Made by a program: the position numbers and the translations under genes | Assembly: GCA_013153635.1 (NCBI GenBank) | Contig: JAADDZ010000014.1 | Coordinates: forward strand, 124,001 to 188,000 | Source: Aquificota bacterium | GTDB taxonomy: Bacteria > Aquificota > Aquificia > Aquificales > Hydrogenothermaceae | DNA length: 64,000 nt | Direction of reading: 5' to 3' | In this document: positions 1-9,519 of the stretch, piece by piece | Layout: every line of letters starts with the position of its first letter | Position numbering within the stretch: position 1 is the stretch's first letter | The notes under the pieces: model-generated | The model's input: only the letters and a program-made list of their open reading frames with translations | What the model was told of the DNA's origin: nothing | Database searches by the model: none

Positions 1-1
1 C

Positions 2-925
2 AAAGAAAAACTAAAAGACTGGAATGTTATTGAGTTAGATGCAGGGGAAAAGAAAGGTATAGACCACCTAAGAGAACTTATAAATCAGCTAGGTGGAGAA
101 AAAGTAGGTTTTGAAAAAGACAAAGTTACCATCTCCTTTTACGAAAAACTCCTAAACAAAAACTCAAAAGAAAAAAAAGATAGACTCCATTCTCATCTTA
201 TAGGATACGAAGGTTTCCTTAATGAGATTCGTATGGTTAAAACAGAAGAAGAAATAAACATAATAAAACAAGCTGTAAAAAAAACAGATAACATCTTTAA
301 AAAACTGTTAAAAGAGATTCCAAAATCAAAAACAGAACTAGATATAAGAAAAAAAATCATCAACTACATATTTGAGGAAGGAGGAACAGGAGAAAGCTTT
401 CCAGCCATTGTAGCATCAGGAGAGCATTCAGCCATACCTCATTGGGAAACATCCTCTTCTAGTTTAAAGTGGAACACATTTTTACTTATAGATATGGGTC
501 TAATCTACAAAGGTTACTGTTCAGATTTTACCCGAACAATCGGTTTAGGAAAGATAGATAAAGAGTTAGAAAAGATATATCACATAGTAAAAGAAGCCCA
601 CGAAGAAGCAACAAATGTAGTAAAAGCTGGGATACCAATTGGAGAGATAGACCTTGCGGCACGAAGAGTGATAGAAAAAGCTGGATACAAAGAATATTTT
701 ATCCATTCAACAGGACATGGAATCGGAGTAGAGATTCATGAAGAACCTAGGATATACAAAACAAATCAAGACCTATTACAAGAAAATACAGTATTTACAA
801 TAGAACCGGGAGTCTACATTCCGGGAAAAGCTGGAGTTAGGCTCGAAAACATTGTAGTCTGTAGAAAAGATAAAGCACAAGTATTAACTGAAACAGATTT
901 AGAACTTAGGATATTAGAAAGATGA
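2..925 (+). CDS. M24 metallopeptidase (Xaa-Pro aminopeptidase type), 5' end cut by window
   Basis: Open in frame from base 2, so the start lies upstream of the window. The visible part holds the end of the N-terminal creatinase-like domain and the whole pita-bread catalytic domain. The linker [10 protein letters not shown] near base 230 is typical of PepP/PepQ-type Xaa-Pro peptidases. The five metal ligands can be placed: Asp in LLIDMG, Asp in CSDFTRT, His in STGHGIG, Glu in TIEPGVY and Glu in VRLENIV. These enzymes remove an N-terminal residue next to proline or split Xaa-Pro dipeptides in the cytoplasm. The ATG at 233 lies inside the conserved region and is not the start. The stop overlaps the next gene by four bases (ATGA), so the two are probably co-translated. 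PepP versus PepQ cannot be settled. Confidence 0.88.
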   Translation, partial: KEKLKDWNVIELDAGEKKGIDHLRELINQLGGEKVGFEKDKVTISFYEKLLNKNSKEKKDRLHSHLIGYEGFLNEIRMVKTEEEINIIKQAVKKTDNIFKKLLKEIPKSKTELDIRKKIINYIFEEGGTGESFPAIVASGEHSAIPHWETSSSSLKWNTFLLIDMGLIYKGYCSDFTRTIGLGKIDKELEKIYHIVKEAHEEATNVVKAGIPIGEIDLAARRVIEKAGYKEYFIHSTGHGIGVEIHEEPRIYKTNQDLLQENTVFTIEPGVYIPGKAGVRLENIVVCRKDKAQVLTETDLELRILER

Positions 926-1551
926 AATTAGACAAGATACTCTTGGCAACTACAAATAAAGGTAAACTAAAAGAATTTAAACATCTCCTAAAAGATGCAG
1001 AGATACAGATTCTATCTCTACAAGATATGCCTCAAAAAATAGAAGTAGTAGAAGATAGACCTACCTTTTTAGAAAATGCTATAAAAAAGGCTAAAGAATA
1101 CGCTTTATTTTATAAAGTTCCAGTTATTGCTGAAGATGCAGGACTAGAGATAGATGCCCTTGGAGGCTTTCCCGGAGTATATTCAGCTAGATTTTTTTCT
1201 TTAAAAGAATTTGGAGGAGAAGAGCCTGTACAAGACAGTACAGATAGAGCAAACATATTAAAAGTTCTTAGACTGATGGAAGGGGAAAAAAATAGAACCG
1301 CTAGATTTGTAAGTAATATCGTCCTTTATATTCCAGAAGAAGAAGGTTTTTGGACAGAAGGTTATCTGTACGGAGAAATTACCCAATCTCCATTAGGAGA
1401 AGGAGGTTTTGGGTATGACCCTATATTCAGACCTATAGATTCAGAAAAAACGCTAGCTCAACTTAGTCCTGAAGAGAAAAACAGAATTAGTCATAGAGGC
1501 CAAGCTGTAAGAAAACTTATAAAAGTTATTAAACAGCTGAAAAATGAATGA
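922..1551 (+). CDS. rdgB: XTP/dITP diphosphatase (RdgB/HAM1 family)
   Basis: A house-cleaning enzyme that hydrolyses non-canonical purine triphosphates (XTP, dITP) to monophosphates and so keeps deaminated bases out of DNA and RNA. The 209 residues match the family length. The N-terminal nucleotide-binding motif [10 protein letters not shown] is at residues 9-18, the [12 protein letters not shown] active-site segment follows in the first half, and the C-terminal SHRGQA motif is present. The start overlaps the M24 peptidase stop by four bases and the end overlaps the M20 peptidase start by eight, so all three form one operon. Confidence 0.95.
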   Translation: MKLDKILLATTNKGKLKEFKHLLKDAEIQILSLQDMPQKIEVVEDRPTFLENAIKKAKEYALFYKVPVIAEDAGLEIDALGGFPGVYSARFFSLKEFGGEEPVQDSTDRANILKVLRLMEGEKNRTARFVSNIVLYIPEEEGFWTEGYLYGEITQSPLGEGGFGYDPIFRPIDSEKTLAQLSPEEKNRISHRGQAVRKLIKVIKQLKNE

Positions 1552-2620
1552 TATAAAAGTAAACAAAGAAAAATTAAAAAACTACCTAAAAGAGCTTGTA
1601 TCTATACCTAGTTACAAGGATTGTAAAAATATTCAAAACTACATATCAGATAAACTTTCTTTTTTGAGATGGGAAAAACAGTTTATTGGAAAAAATGACC
1701 TATACAACCTTATCAGTATAAACCCAAGAAAACCTTTTTTGATAAACACCCACGTAGATACAGTACCTCCTATAGATATGGAAAATCCATTTGAACTAAA
1801 AGAAAAAAACGGAGCTTTTTATGGGAGAGGGACAGCTGACACAAAAGGATTGATAGCATCTTTAATACTGGCTATTGAACTGTTCAAAAAAAATTTTCCC
1901 AAAAAAGAATTGCCTGTATCTTTGGCTTTTACAGTGGACGAAGAACAAAATACAGCCCTTGGTTCTGAAAAATTGAGAGAAGTTCTTAAGCCTATAAAAT
2001 ATGCTCTAATATTAGAGCCTACATATGAAAAGATATGTAATAAACAGATGGGAACAGTAGAGTTTAGACTCGATTTACAAGTCCCCTCGGCACATGCGGC
2101 TGAATTTGAAAAATATACAAATCCTTCTAAAGAGCTATGTAGAATATTAAACCAACTAGAAGATACCTTACAAAGAGATATAAACATAATAAAATTCCAT
2201 AGTGGTTGGGAATATTATGCAATCCCAAAAGAAGCCCAAATTTTAGGTGAATTTAAAATCTATGAAGGAGAAAAGGCAAAAACCTTAGAACAAAAATTAA
2301 TAGAAACCATAGCCAAACATAAAAATCTCCAATGCACTATAGAAGATAGTGAAGATTTTTTATACTTTGGAGAAGGGTTTTTAGTAGACACACTAAAAAA
2401 AGCATACTCAAAAGCTCTAAACAAAGAAGCTAAACTAGGAACTATGCCGTCTTGGACTGACGCGGCAAATATCTGTAAAGAAAATGTGGAATGTGTGATA
2501 TTTGGTACTTCACATCTTGATATAGCCCATACAGATAGGGAACATATAACAGTAAAACAGATGGAAGATATGACAAAAGTCCTTTATTCCCTTTTTTCCA
2601 TTCTTAGCCATTTGACATAG
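1544..2620 (+). CDS. M20-family zinc metallopeptidase/deacylase (ArgE/DapE/LysK-like)
   Basis: Cytoplasmic di-zinc hydrolase of 358 residues. The family pattern is clear: [10 protein letters not shown] with ligands His70 and Asp72, GRGTADTKG with the bridging Asp99, and the catalytic Glu pair in TVDEEQN near 133-134. A lid-domain insertion lies between about 165 and 280, and a C-terminal His ligand sits in SHLDIAHT. Related enzymes deacylate N-acetylornithine, N-succinyl-diaminopimelate or N-acetyl-lysine, or cleave peptides, and the sequence alone does not choose. It overlaps rdgB by eight bases. Its 3' end overlaps the convergent GNAT gene by 37 bases, so no terminator fits between them. 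Confidence 0.82.
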   Translation: MNDIKVNKEKLKNYLKELVSIPSYKDCKNIQNYISDKLSFLRWEKQFIGKNDLYNLISINPRKPFLINTHVDTVPPIDMENPFELKEKNGAFYGRGTADTKGLIASLILAIELFKKNFPKKELPVSLAFTVDEEQNTALGSEKLREVLKPIKYALILEPTYEKICNKQMGTVEFRLDLQVPSAHAAEFEKYTNPSKELCRILNQLEDTLQRDINIIKFHSGWEYYAIPKEAQILGEFKIYEGEKAKTLEQKLIETIAKHKNLQCTIEDSEDFLYFGEGFLVDTLKKAYSKALNKEAKLGTMPSWTDAANICKENVECVIFGTSHLDIAHTDREHITVKQMEDMTKVLYSLFSILSHLT

Positions 2621-3042
2621 TCATACACAGGTAAAAATCCATAGTTCCTATAGAGTTTTATTGCTGAAGCATTCTTCTTCCCCACCCATAAACCTAAAAT
2701 ATCTACATTCTTTGATTTTAGATGCTCTATCGCTGTATCTAACAGCAATTTTCCTAAACCTTTTCCCCAGTATTTCTTCTTTAACGCCAACTCGTGAATC
2801 TCACCAACTCTTTTACCATCTATCCTTTTCCAGTTAGCATCAGCAACCACAAAACCTACTGGCTCTCCATCAACAAATAGAATTTTGAACAAAGTAGAAT
2901 GGTTCCTTAACCAGTTTATATACTTTTTTGCTCTTTCCTTAGAAGGTTCTCCATATTCAGGAAAATCTTGATAAGCGTCCATTAGTATATCAACTAATGC
3001 ATCTATATAATCTTGAGAAAAGTCCTTAAGTTCGACTTTCAT
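2584..3042 (-). CDS. GNAT-family N-acetyltransferase
   Basis: Small acetyltransferase of 152 residues. The acetyl-CoA pyrophosphate-binding loop is visible as KYWGKGLGKLLL, followed by the helix and the ASAIKLYRNYGF segment typical of RimI-like GNAT proteins. The substrate is unknown. It may acetylate a protein N-terminus or a small amine. Its ATG shares one base with the stop of the upstream thiO gene (TAATG), which implies translational coupling. It converges on the M20 peptidase with a 37-base overlap. Confidence 0.8.
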   Translation of the reverse strand: MKVELKDFSQDYIDALVDILMDAYQDFPEYGEPSKERAKKYINWLRNHSTLFKILFVDGEPVGFVVADANWKRIDGKRVGEIHELALKKKYWGKGLGKLLLDTAIEHLKSKNVDILGLWVGKKNASAIKLYRNYGFLPVYDYVKWLRMEKRE

Positions 3043-4130
3043 TACTTTAAAAATCTCTTATAAGAGAAACTCTCTAGATATTCTGATTTTTCCCTTTTAT
3101 GAATAAGGTCTGTTATTACTTTTACTGTAATAGGAGCTAATAAGATACCATTCCTATGATGACCTGTGGCATAAAAAAGACCTTCAATGTCACTTTCTCC
3201 TAGAATAGGTTCTAAATCAGGAGTAGCAGGTCTATATCCGTACCACATCTCTTGTATATTTCTATCTCTCATGTGAGGAAAAGTCTGTATCAAACCATTT
3301 AAAAGCTTTAATACCCCTTTTACAGTATTTCCATCTTTAAACCCTACCTTCTCCTCTGTAGCTCCTATAACTAAACGGCTGTAGTCCTTACGAGGTATTA
3401 GATAAGCTTTAGAACTAAAGAAAACCATATCTAGCTCTCCTTTTTTAATATCAACAGCACTCATCTCTCCTTTTATTGGGAACACTGGAATATCTGCGAT
3501 TTCTCCTGACCAAGCTCCAGCGGCTAATATACAGACGTCTCCATCTATGTAATTCTTATCTGTTCTTACCGCCTCAAACTTTCCATTGCTGGTTATAATC
3601 TTTTCTACTTTGCTATGCTCATAAGCCATTATGTTATATTCCCTACAGTACAACGTGAGAGCTTCCATCAGTAACCTATTATCAACTTGAGCATCTTCAG
3701 GATAAAAAACACCTCCTACTATATCCTCTCCAAGAGAAGAAAATCTTTTCTCTAAATCTTCCCTGTCTATCCACTCTCCACTAAGTCCCAAATTTTTATA
3801 CATTGTGAGTTTTTGTAAAAGCTGAACCTTTTCTTCCAACGAAAAAGCGGGACAAAAGATACCCGATTTCCAGTAACCTACATCAAGCCCTGTATCAACA
3901 AAAATCTCCTTTGTAAAAGCTTGATACATATCTCTACTTTCTAAACAAAAATCCAAAAATATCCCGGGTTCTAACCCTTCAGATTGAGGAGCTAGCATTC
4001 CACCAGCTACCCAAGAAGCTCCCTTGCCAATCTCCCCTTTATCAACTACTACAACCTCATACCCTAACTTGTGAAACTCTCTAGATATGGAAAGACCGAT
4101 TATACCACCACCAACTACAACTATTCTCAT
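3042..4130 (-). CDS. thiO: Glycine oxidase ThiO / DAO-family FAD oxidoreductase
   Basis: FAD-dependent amine oxidase of the D-amino-acid-oxidase fold. In thiamine synthesis ThiO converts glycine to dehydroglycine for the thiazole ring. The N-terminal Rossmann motif VVVGGGIIGLSI binds FAD, followed by GKGASWVAGGML, and the C-terminal FAD-contact segment YATGHHRNGILLAP is typical of ThiO. I chose the ATG at 4130, because GGAGAGG lies just before it. A longer frame would use a TTG at 4142 that falls upstream of this ribosome site. No other thiamine genes are nearby, so the assignment rests on sequence. Confidence 0.82.
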   Translation of the reverse strand: MRIVVVGGGIIGLSISREFHKLGYEVVVVDKGEIGKGASWVAGGMLAPQSEGLEPGIFLDFCLESRDMYQAFTKEIFVDTGLDVGYWKSGIFCPAFSLEEKVQLLQKLTMYKNLGLSGEWIDREDLEKRFSSLGEDIVGGVFYPEDAQVDNRLLMEALTLYCREYNIMAYEHSKVEKIITSNGKFEAVRTDKNYIDGDVCILAAGAWSGEIADIPVFPIKGEMSAVDIKKGELDMVFFSSKAYLIPRKDYSRLVIGATEEKVGFKDGNTVKGVLKLLNGLIQTFPHMRDRNIQEMWYGYRPATPDLEPILGESDIEGLFYATGHHRNGILLAPITVKVITDLIHKREKSEYLESFSYKRFLK

Positions 4131-4174
4131 TCTCCTCTCCAAAGAATATACCTAGTAACATTCGTATATCATAA

Positions 4175-4222
4175 TATAATGCTTTTTTTGTTTTTTATTC
4201 AAATATTTGAATATGATAAAAT
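4175..4222 (+). promoter_or_regulatory. pgk promoter with an 18-base palindrome
   Basis: An extended -10 element TGATAAAAT lies at 4214-4222. Directly upstream is the perfect palindrome TATTCAAATATTTGAATA at 4196-4213, in the spacer where a repressor or activator would act. A second -10-like TATAAT is at 4175-4180. The region also carries whatever drives the divergent thiO gene. The promoter is inferred from sequence and the operator role is speculative. Confidence 0.5.
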
Positions 4223-4253
4223 TTTAGGAGCTATTAACAAAAGGGGGACTGTT

Positions 4254-5447
4254 TTGTTCAATAACTATATGACTTTAGAAGATGTAGATGTCTCTAACAA
4301 GAGGGTATTCGTTAGAACAGATTACAATGTACCTCTTGATGAGTTTGGTAACATAGTAGACGACACAAGAATCAGAGAAACTATCCCTACTATAAACTAC
4401 CTAATAGACAGAAAAGCAAAAGTAATACTCGCTTCACATCTTGGAAGACCAAAAGGAATAGACCCTAGGTACTCCCTCTACCCTATTGCAAAAAGGCTAG
4501 AAAGACTACTAGGCAAAGAGGTAAAATTTGCCCCAGACTGTATAGGAGAAGAAGTAGAAAACATGGTAAACGAACTAAAACCGGGGGAAGTTATCCTTTT
4601 AGAAAACCTTCGTTTTCATGAAGGAGAAGAGAAAAATGACCCAGAATTTGCAAAAGCTTTAGCAAAGCTTGCAGACATATATGTAATTGATGCATTTGGA
4701 ACATGCCATAGAAAACATGCATCTATGTACGGAATAAAAGATTTTATCCAGCCAGTAGTTATGGGATTTCTATTAGAAAGAGAGCTTAAATACTTCGAAA
4801 AAGCATTAGTCAACCCTCAAAGACCTGTAGTAGCATTTATAGGAGGAGCAAAAGTTTCCTCTAAGTTAGGAGTTATAAAACACTTATTAGAGAAAGTAGA
4901 CAAAATATTCATCGGGGGAGCAATGGCGTTTACTTTTATAAAAGCTCTTGGATACAACGTAGGAAGCTCATTAATAGAAGAAGATATGTTCGAAGAAGCA
5001 TTAAAAGCCTTAGATAGAGCAAAAGAACTAGACGTTAAGTTTTATCTACCTGTAGATTTTGTATGTGGACAAGCTATATCGGAAGAAACACCAGTTATTG
5101 AAGTAGCATGGCAAGAAATACCAAAAGGTTGGATGGGCTTGGATATAGGTCATGCATCAGTAGTCCTGATAAAAGAAATAATAAGAGATGCCCAAACAAT
5201 AATATGGAACGGTCCAATGGGTGTTTTTGAAATAGATAAGTTTAAAATGGGAACCTTTAGTTTAGCTCATGCAATTGCAGAATCTCCAGCTCTCTCAATC
5301 GCAGGAGGAGGAGACACTGATTATGCCATACACAAAGCAGGGGTAGCTGACGGAATTAGTTATATATCAACTGGAGGTGGAGCATTTCTAAAGCTATTAG
5401 AAGGAAAACCTCTCCCATGCCTAGAAGCGATAACAAAAAAATCATAA
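4254..5447 (+). CDS. pgk: Phosphoglycerate kinase
   Basis: Catalyses 1,3-bisphosphoglycerate + ADP to 3-phosphoglycerate + ATP in glycolysis and gluconeogenesis. Motifs run in order: VRTDYNVPLDE and ASHLGRPKG (substrate-binding N domain), DAFGTCHRKHASMYG, GGAKVSSKLGVI, IWNGPMGVFE, and GGGDTDYAIHKAG with STGGGAFLKLLEG (nucleotide-binding C domain). The length of about 397 residues is normal. The frame is open well upstream, but conserved sequence begins at MTLEDVDV. I place the start at TTG 4254, six bases after the ribosome site GGGGG at 4243-4247. ATG 4269 is the alternative but lies too far from it. suhB follows 11 bases after the stop. Confidence 0.93.
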   Translation: MFNNYMTLEDVDVSNKRVFVRTDYNVPLDEFGNIVDDTRIRETIPTINYLIDRKAKVILASHLGRPKGIDPRYSLYPIAKRLERLLGKEVKFAPDCIGEEVENMVNELKPGEVILLENLRFHEGEEKNDPEFAKALAKLADIYVIDAFGTCHRKHASMYGIKDFIQPVVMGFLLERELKYFEKALVNPQRPVVAFIGGAKVSSKLGVIKHLLEKVDKIFIGGAMAFTFIKALGYNVGSSLIEEDMFEEALKALDRAKELDVKFYLPVDFVCGQAISEETPVIEVAWQEIPKGWMGLDIGHASVVLIKEIIRDAQTIIWNGPMGVFEIDKFKMGTFSLAHAIAESPALSIAGGGDTDYAIHKAGVADGISYISTGGGAFLKLLEGKPLPCLEAITKKS

Positions 5448-5458
5448 AAGAGGAACAA

Positions 5459-6253
5459 ATGATTGAAGAATTTGTACAAACAGCAAAAGAAGCATCTGTT
5501 ATAGGAGGGCAAATCCTAAAAGAGCATTTTAAACAGATAAGGAAAAAAGACATAGAGCTAAAAGGAATAAAAGATTTTGTAACTTACGTAGATAAACAGT
5601 CAGAGAAAAGAATTAGAGAATTTTTGTTAAATACATATCCAAATCATGCATTCTTAGGAGAAGAAGAAGGAAAAATAGGGAATAAGGACAGTGAATACAC
5701 ATGGATAGTAGACCCTTTAGACGGAACCAAAAACTACATAAATGGATTTGAAATATTTGCAGTATCTATAGCCCTAGCCAAAAAAAACGACATCATAGCT
5801 GGAGCTATATACATACCAATGCTAGACAAACTGTACTGGACAGGAAAAAACCTAGGAGCATACCTAAACGGAGAGAAAATAACCGTATCAAACAGAACGA
5901 AAGATTATGCAGTAATAGCTACAGGATTTCCATTTAGACATATAGAAGAGATAGACATATATTTAAAAGCATTTAGAGAAGCTATGATTACCTTTTCTGG
6001 AGTAAGGAGACCCGGAGCGGCGGCAGTAGACCTAGCTTTGACAGCAGAAGGAGTCTTTGATGGCTTTTTCGAAATGAAGCTGTCAGTATGGGACATAGCC
6101 GCAGGATATTTGCTAGTAAAAGAAGCTGGAGGTATTTTTACAAACTTTGAAGAAAAAGAGATACTAGATGGAAATGTTATCGCCGGAAATAAATATATAT
6201 ACGAAGACCTAAAAAGTATAGTCAAAAAAACAATCCTACAAGAGAAGAAATGA
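5459..6253 (+). CDS. suhB: Inositol-1-monophosphatase family protein (SuhB-like)
   Basis: Mg2+-dependent phosphatase of the inositol monophosphatase/FBPase superfamily, about 264 residues. The metal-binding signature DPLDGTKNYINGF is present, with the upstream GEEEG glutamate motif and the C-terminal WDIAAGYLLVKEAGG motif. In bacteria SuhB can act as a phosphatase and as a ribosomal RNA maturation/antitermination factor. In thermophiles related enzymes may also dephosphorylate fructose 1,6-bisphosphate. The ATG at 5459 follows AGAGGAA. A start at 5417 would overlap pgk by 31 bases with no better site. The stop overlaps pheA by four bases (ATGA). Confidence 0.88.
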   Translation: MIEEFVQTAKEASVIGGQILKEHFKQIRKKDIELKGIKDFVTYVDKQSEKRIREFLLNTYPNHAFLGEEEGKIGNKDSEYTWIVDPLDGTKNYINGFEIFAVSIALAKKNDIIAGAIYIPMLDKLYWTGKNLGAYLNGEKITVSNRTKDYAVIATGFPFRHIEEIDIYLKAFREAMITFSGVRRPGAAAVDLALTAEGVFDGFFEMKLSVWDIAAGYLLVKEAGGIFTNFEEKEILDGNVIAGNKYIYEDLKSIVKKTILQEKK

Positions 6254-7338
6254 GTAAAGAGTACGAAAAAGAACTTACAAAACTTAGAAAAGAGATAGAC
6301 AAAATAGACCAAAAAATAGTAGAACTTCTAAACAAAAGAGCAAAATTAGCTAAAAAAGTAGGCAAACTAAAAAAGAAATACAACAAACCTATATATGTTC
6401 CCGGTAGAGAACAAGAGATATTCGAAAGATTAGAAAAACTCAACCAAAAATATGGAGAATTTCCCACCAGTTCTATAAAGCCAGTATTTAGAGAGATTAT
6501 ATCAGCATGTAGGTCAACAGAAGAAAACCTAAAAGTCGCGTATTTAGGTCCCAGAGCGACCTTTACCCATTTAGCAAGTTTGAAACATTTTGGACAAGCG
6601 GTAGAACATATCCCAGTCTCTACCACAGAAGATGTCTTTGAAGAGCTGATAAAAAATAGAGTAGATTACGGCGTAGTACCTGTAGAAAATACAATAGAAG
6701 GAGCTATAAGTCATACATTAGACTTACTTATAGACTACCCTTTAAAAATAACAGGAGAGATAGTGCTAGAAATATCTCTACATCTGATGAGCATGAACCC
6801 TAACCTATCCCAGATAAAAAGAATCTATTCCCATAGATTTGGGTTTGCAGAAAGTAAAAACTGGCTACAGAAAAATATGCCAAACGTACAAACCATAGAA
6901 GTAGAAAGCACAGCCAAAGCCGCAGAAATAGTAAAAGACGATTTTGAAGCGGCGGCTATTGCCAGTGAAGCGGCGGCAGAACTATACGGCTTACATATAC
7001 TAGAGAGGAAGATAGACATACACCCTCAAAACTACACAAGATTTTTGATAATAGGAAAAAACACCCCACCCCCTTCAGAAAACGACAAAACAACATTCAT
7101 ATTTTCAGTAAAAAATGAAGTGGGAGCCTTGTACAAAGTCCTTGAACCCTTACACAGAAACAAAATAAACATGACCAAAATAGAATCAAGACCCAAGAAA
7201 AGAGAAGCTTGGGATTACATATTCTTCACAGATATAGAAGGACATATACAAGAACCCCAAGTCCAAAAAGCATTAGAAGAGCTAAAACAAAAAACACCAT
7301 TCTTCAAAATATTAGGTTCTTACCCTAAAGCTCAATAA
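6250..7338 (+). CDS. pheA: Bifunctional chorismate mutase / prephenate dehydratase (P-protein)
   Basis: Converts chorismate to prephenate and then phenylpyruvate for phenylalanine synthesis. Residues 1 to about 90 form an AroQ-type helical mutase (RKEIDKIDQKIVELLNKR). A dehydratase domain follows, starting VAYLGPRATFTHLAS and containing the catalytic NYTRFLIIG segment. A C-terminal ACT domain has GALYKVLEPL and the phenylalanine-contact ESRP motif, so feedback inhibition by phenylalanine is expected. The 362 residues are normal. The gene overlaps suhB by four bases. The 3' end overlaps the convergent lptG-like gene by 14 bases. Confidence 0.95.
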   Translation: MSKEYEKELTKLRKEIDKIDQKIVELLNKRAKLAKKVGKLKKKYNKPIYVPGREQEIFERLEKLNQKYGEFPTSSIKPVFREIISACRSTEENLKVAYLGPRATFTHLASLKHFGQAVEHIPVSTTEDVFEELIKNRVDYGVVPVENTIEGAISHTLDLLIDYPLKITGEIVLEISLHLMSMNPNLSQIKRIYSHRFGFAESKNWLQKNMPNVQTIEVESTAKAAEIVKDDFEAAAIASEAAAELYGLHILERKIDIHPQNYTRFLIIGKNTPPPSENDKTTFIFSVKNEVGALYKVLEPLHRNKINMTKIESRPKKREAWDYIFFTDIEGHIQEPQVQKALEELKQKTPFFKILGSYPKAQ

Positions 7339-8398
7339 ACCTCAACCTTAAGAGAGAAAAAATCCCTACAAATAGAAAAACAACATCAACAGCAAGAGTA
7401 AATTGATACGGGATAAGTCCAGTAGCAGAAATAGAGGAAATCAAAGCTATAAGATACCAGTAAAACATAATCCCAATAAAAATAAAAAAGAGTCTATTCT
7501 TTTTTCTCGTCCAAACAAAAGGTACAGCAAAAATAGATAAAACTGTAGGAGCAAAAATAGATGCCAACTTAGAATAAAACTTACTCCAGTAATAACTATA
7601 CTTATGTCCATACTCTTGAGCTATTTTCGCAGTCTCATATAGTTGAGTCAAAGACACAGGTTTCCTCTTTGCTACTAACTGTTTCAAATCATCTATATCA
7701 ATCTTAAAAGGTAACGTATACTGTTTAACATACTGGACATCTATCTTATCTATATTCTGAATAACTATGACCCTACTAGAAAAAGTCTCTATACTACTTT
7801 CAAGTATTTCAAACCTCTTACTCTCTACTCTATACACAGGATAATAATTTTTATCAAACTTTATAAGCACAAGATTTTTTCCTCTCTTGTTCTCAAAATC
7901 TATAAAATCAAAATACAGAAAAAGGTCTTCTTCTAAGGAGACCCATGTATTATACGCAAACGAAACCTCCTCCCCATTTTTATCTTTTTTAGTTTTCAGC
8001 TTTTTATATATATCTATAGACTTTGCCTTTGCATCAGGCATAAGCAACTCCACATTAACTATCTGAAAAAAAGTTATCAATCCAGTCAAAAATATAAGAG
8101 CCACAGACAAAGACCGTACAGAGATACCACTAGTCAAAACAGCATAAATCTCATTTCTATTAATCAGTTCTCTTGCCAAAAATATAAGAGCGATAACCGT
8201 AGAAATAGGAAGAACATAATAAACCTTTTCTGGAACTTGATACAGGATATAAAGCAAAATATCCCCTAAAACCATAACCTTTATCTTTCTCAAAAGCTCT
8301 ATAACATCAGCAAGCAAAGTAACAGCAACAAAGGAAGGAAAAATGATAAACAGATACACAAAATACCTTTTATACAGATACATATAAAGCTTTTTCAT
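7325..8398 (-). CDS. lptG: LptF/LptG (YjgP/YjgQ) family lipopolysaccharide export permease
   Basis: Inner-membrane protein of 357 residues with the YjgP/YjgQ layout. Hydrophobic helices occur near residues 10-35, 50-75 and 95-120, then a periplasmic beta-rich region at about 125-255, then three C-terminal helices. LptF and LptG form the membrane part of the ATP-driven machine that moves LPS from the inner membrane to the LptC/A bridge. Only one copy is here, so F versus G is not certain. The ATG is preceded by GGGAGGGC. It is divergent from rpsB and converges on pheA. Confidence 0.82.
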   Translation of the reverse strand: MKKLYMYLYKRYFVYLFIIFPSFVAVTLLADVIELLRKIKVMVLGDILLYILYQVPEKVYYVLPISTVIALIFLARELINRNEIYAVLTSGISVRSLSVALIFLTGLITFFQIVNVELLMPDAKAKSIDIYKKLKTKKDKNGEEVSFAYNTWVSLEEDLFLYFDFIDFENKRGKNLVLIKFDKNYYPVYRVESKRFEILESSIETFSSRVIVIQNIDKIDVQYVKQYTLPFKIDIDDLKQLVAKRKPVSLTQLYETAKIAQEYGHKYSYYWSKFYSKLASIFAPTVLSIFAVPFVWTRKKNRLFFIFIGIMFYWYLIALISSISATGLIPYQFTLAVDVVFLFVGIFSLLRLRFIEL

Positions 8399-8502
8399 AA
8401 AGCCCTCCCACTACAAACAGACTCTCAACATCAACACAGAAAACCAACCACAATTCCTCTTTAAAACCTCTGCAAAAATAGGTAAAGACAACAAGACCTC
8501 TA

Positions 8503-8531
8503 TTGGAATATATCATCAAATATGATATATT
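8503..8531 (+). promoter_or_regulatory. rpsB operon promoter overlapping an inverted repeat
   Basis: TTGGAA (8503-8508), a 17-base spacer and TATATT (8526-8531) make a good sigma-70-type promoter, with an extended -10 TGATATATT at 8523-8531. A perfect 10-base inverted repeat (8507-8516 and 8522-8531, five-base spacer) covers the spacer and -10 box and could be an operator. The 11-mer TATGATATATT at 8521-8531 recurs in the mog and atp promoters. Confidence 0.65.
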
Positions 8532-8554
8532 ATAAAGGTTAAAATCAAAAAGCA

Positions 8555-8620
8555 CGTCCTTTAGTTCAAAAGGGTTGCCCTTTTGGGTTTTCAGGGACGG
8601 AAGAAAAAACCCTAGGAGGA
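8555..8620 (+). promoter_or_regulatory. Structured 5' leader of rpsB (candidate S2 autoregulatory RNA)
   Basis: The leader carries a perfect 8-bp hairpin, CAAAAGGG (8567-8574) and CCCTTTTG (8578-8585), with a TTG loop. An outer stem CGTCC (8555-8559) pairs with GGACG (8595-8599). A competing helix, GGGTTTT (8585-8591) with AAAACCC (8606-8612), lies next to the ribosome site AGGAGGA at 8614-8620. Such a switchable fold fits ribosomal-protein autoregulation, known for rpsB leaders in other bacteria. The pairing is seen in the sequence; binding by S2 is inferred. Confidence 0.55.
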
Positions 8621-8625
8621 AGAAT

Positions 8626-9519
8626 ATGGCTTGTGAAATCACAATGAGAGAACTGCTCGAAGCAGGAGTCCATTTTGGACATCAAGTAAGAAGGTGGAAT
8701 CCTAAAATGTCCCCGTACATCTTCACAAAGAGAAACGGAATCCACATAATAGACCTATCCAAAACAATACCCCTTTTCAAAGTAGCTTGCGAATTCATAA
8801 GAGACGAAGTCGCAAAAGGAGCAGAAGTCCTCTTCGTAGGAACAAAAAAACAAGCTCAAACCATAATAGAAGAACAAGCTCAAAGATGCGGAGCTTACTA
8901 CATGAATCAAAGATGGTTAGGAGGAACCCTTACCAACTTTAGAACAGTAAGAAAAAGTATCGACAAACTAAAAAGGCTAAGAAGAATAGAAGAAGAAGGA
9001 GCATTCGACATACTACCTAAAAAAGAAGTAGTCAGACTAAAAAAGAAAAAAGAAAAACTTGAAAAATTCCTAAAAGGAATAGTAGACATGGAAAGACTTC
9101 CAGACATCATCTATGTAGTAGATACCGTAAGAGAAGAGTTAGCAGTTAGAGAAGCAAATAAATTAGGCATTCCAGTAGTAGCTATAGCAGATACAAACTC
9201 TGACCCAGAACTAATAGACTATCCAATTCCCGGTAACGATGACGCAATAAAAGCCATAAACCTTATAACCTCAAAAATTGCAGAAGCAATAATAGAAGGA
9301 AAATCAATGAGAGAAAGTATAGGCACAGCAGTAGAAGAGGCAAAATCAATAGAAGAAGAACTACTAGAAAAAGCAAAAGAAGAAGGTATCGAAGTAGTTG
9401 AATCAGGAATACACGGAGCAAATGCCCCAGAAAAAGAAGAAGCGATAGAAAAAGCCATAGATAAAGAGATAAAAGAAAAACTCCCAGAAGAAATAGAAGA
9501 AGCCAAGGAGGAGCTATAA
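8626..9519 (+). CDS. rpsB: 30S ribosomal protein S2
   Basis: Component of the small-subunit body, needed for S1 attachment in many bacteria. The 297 residues contain the family pattern [19 protein letters not shown] near the N terminus, [25 protein letters not shown] and [15 protein letters not shown] charged, glutamate-rich C-terminal tail of about 60 residues goes beyond the core domain. I chose ATG 8626 because AGGAGGA lies just upstream and [14 protein letters not shown] is where homology begins. The tsf start follows the stop directly, and its ribosome site AAGGAGG lies inside the rpsB end. Confidence 0.97.
   Translation: MACEITMRELLEAGVHFGHQVRRWNPKMSPYIFTKRNGIHIIDLSKTIPLFKVACEFIRDEVAKGAEVLFVGTKKQAQTIIEEQAQRCGAYYMNQRWLGGTLTNFRTVRKSIDKLKRLRRIEEEGAFDILPKKEVVRLKKKKEKLEKFLKGIVDMERLPDIIYVVDTVREELAVREANKLGIPVVAIADTNSDPELIDYPIPGNDDAIKAINLITSKIAEAIIEGKSMRESIGTAVEEAKSIEEELLEKAKEEGIEVVESGIHGANAPEKEEAIEKAIDKEIKEKLPEEIEEAKEEL

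Noticed and set aside
3042-4142. TTG 4142 as thiO start
   Set aside because: The GGAGAGG site lies downstream of this codon and directly before ATG 4130, so translation from 4142 would have no site.
8370-8642. A 90-codon minus-strand frame between lptG and rpsB
   Set aside because: It overlaps the lptG start and the rpsB leader and start, has no ribosome site and no family-like sequence. The bases are better explained as promoter and leader.
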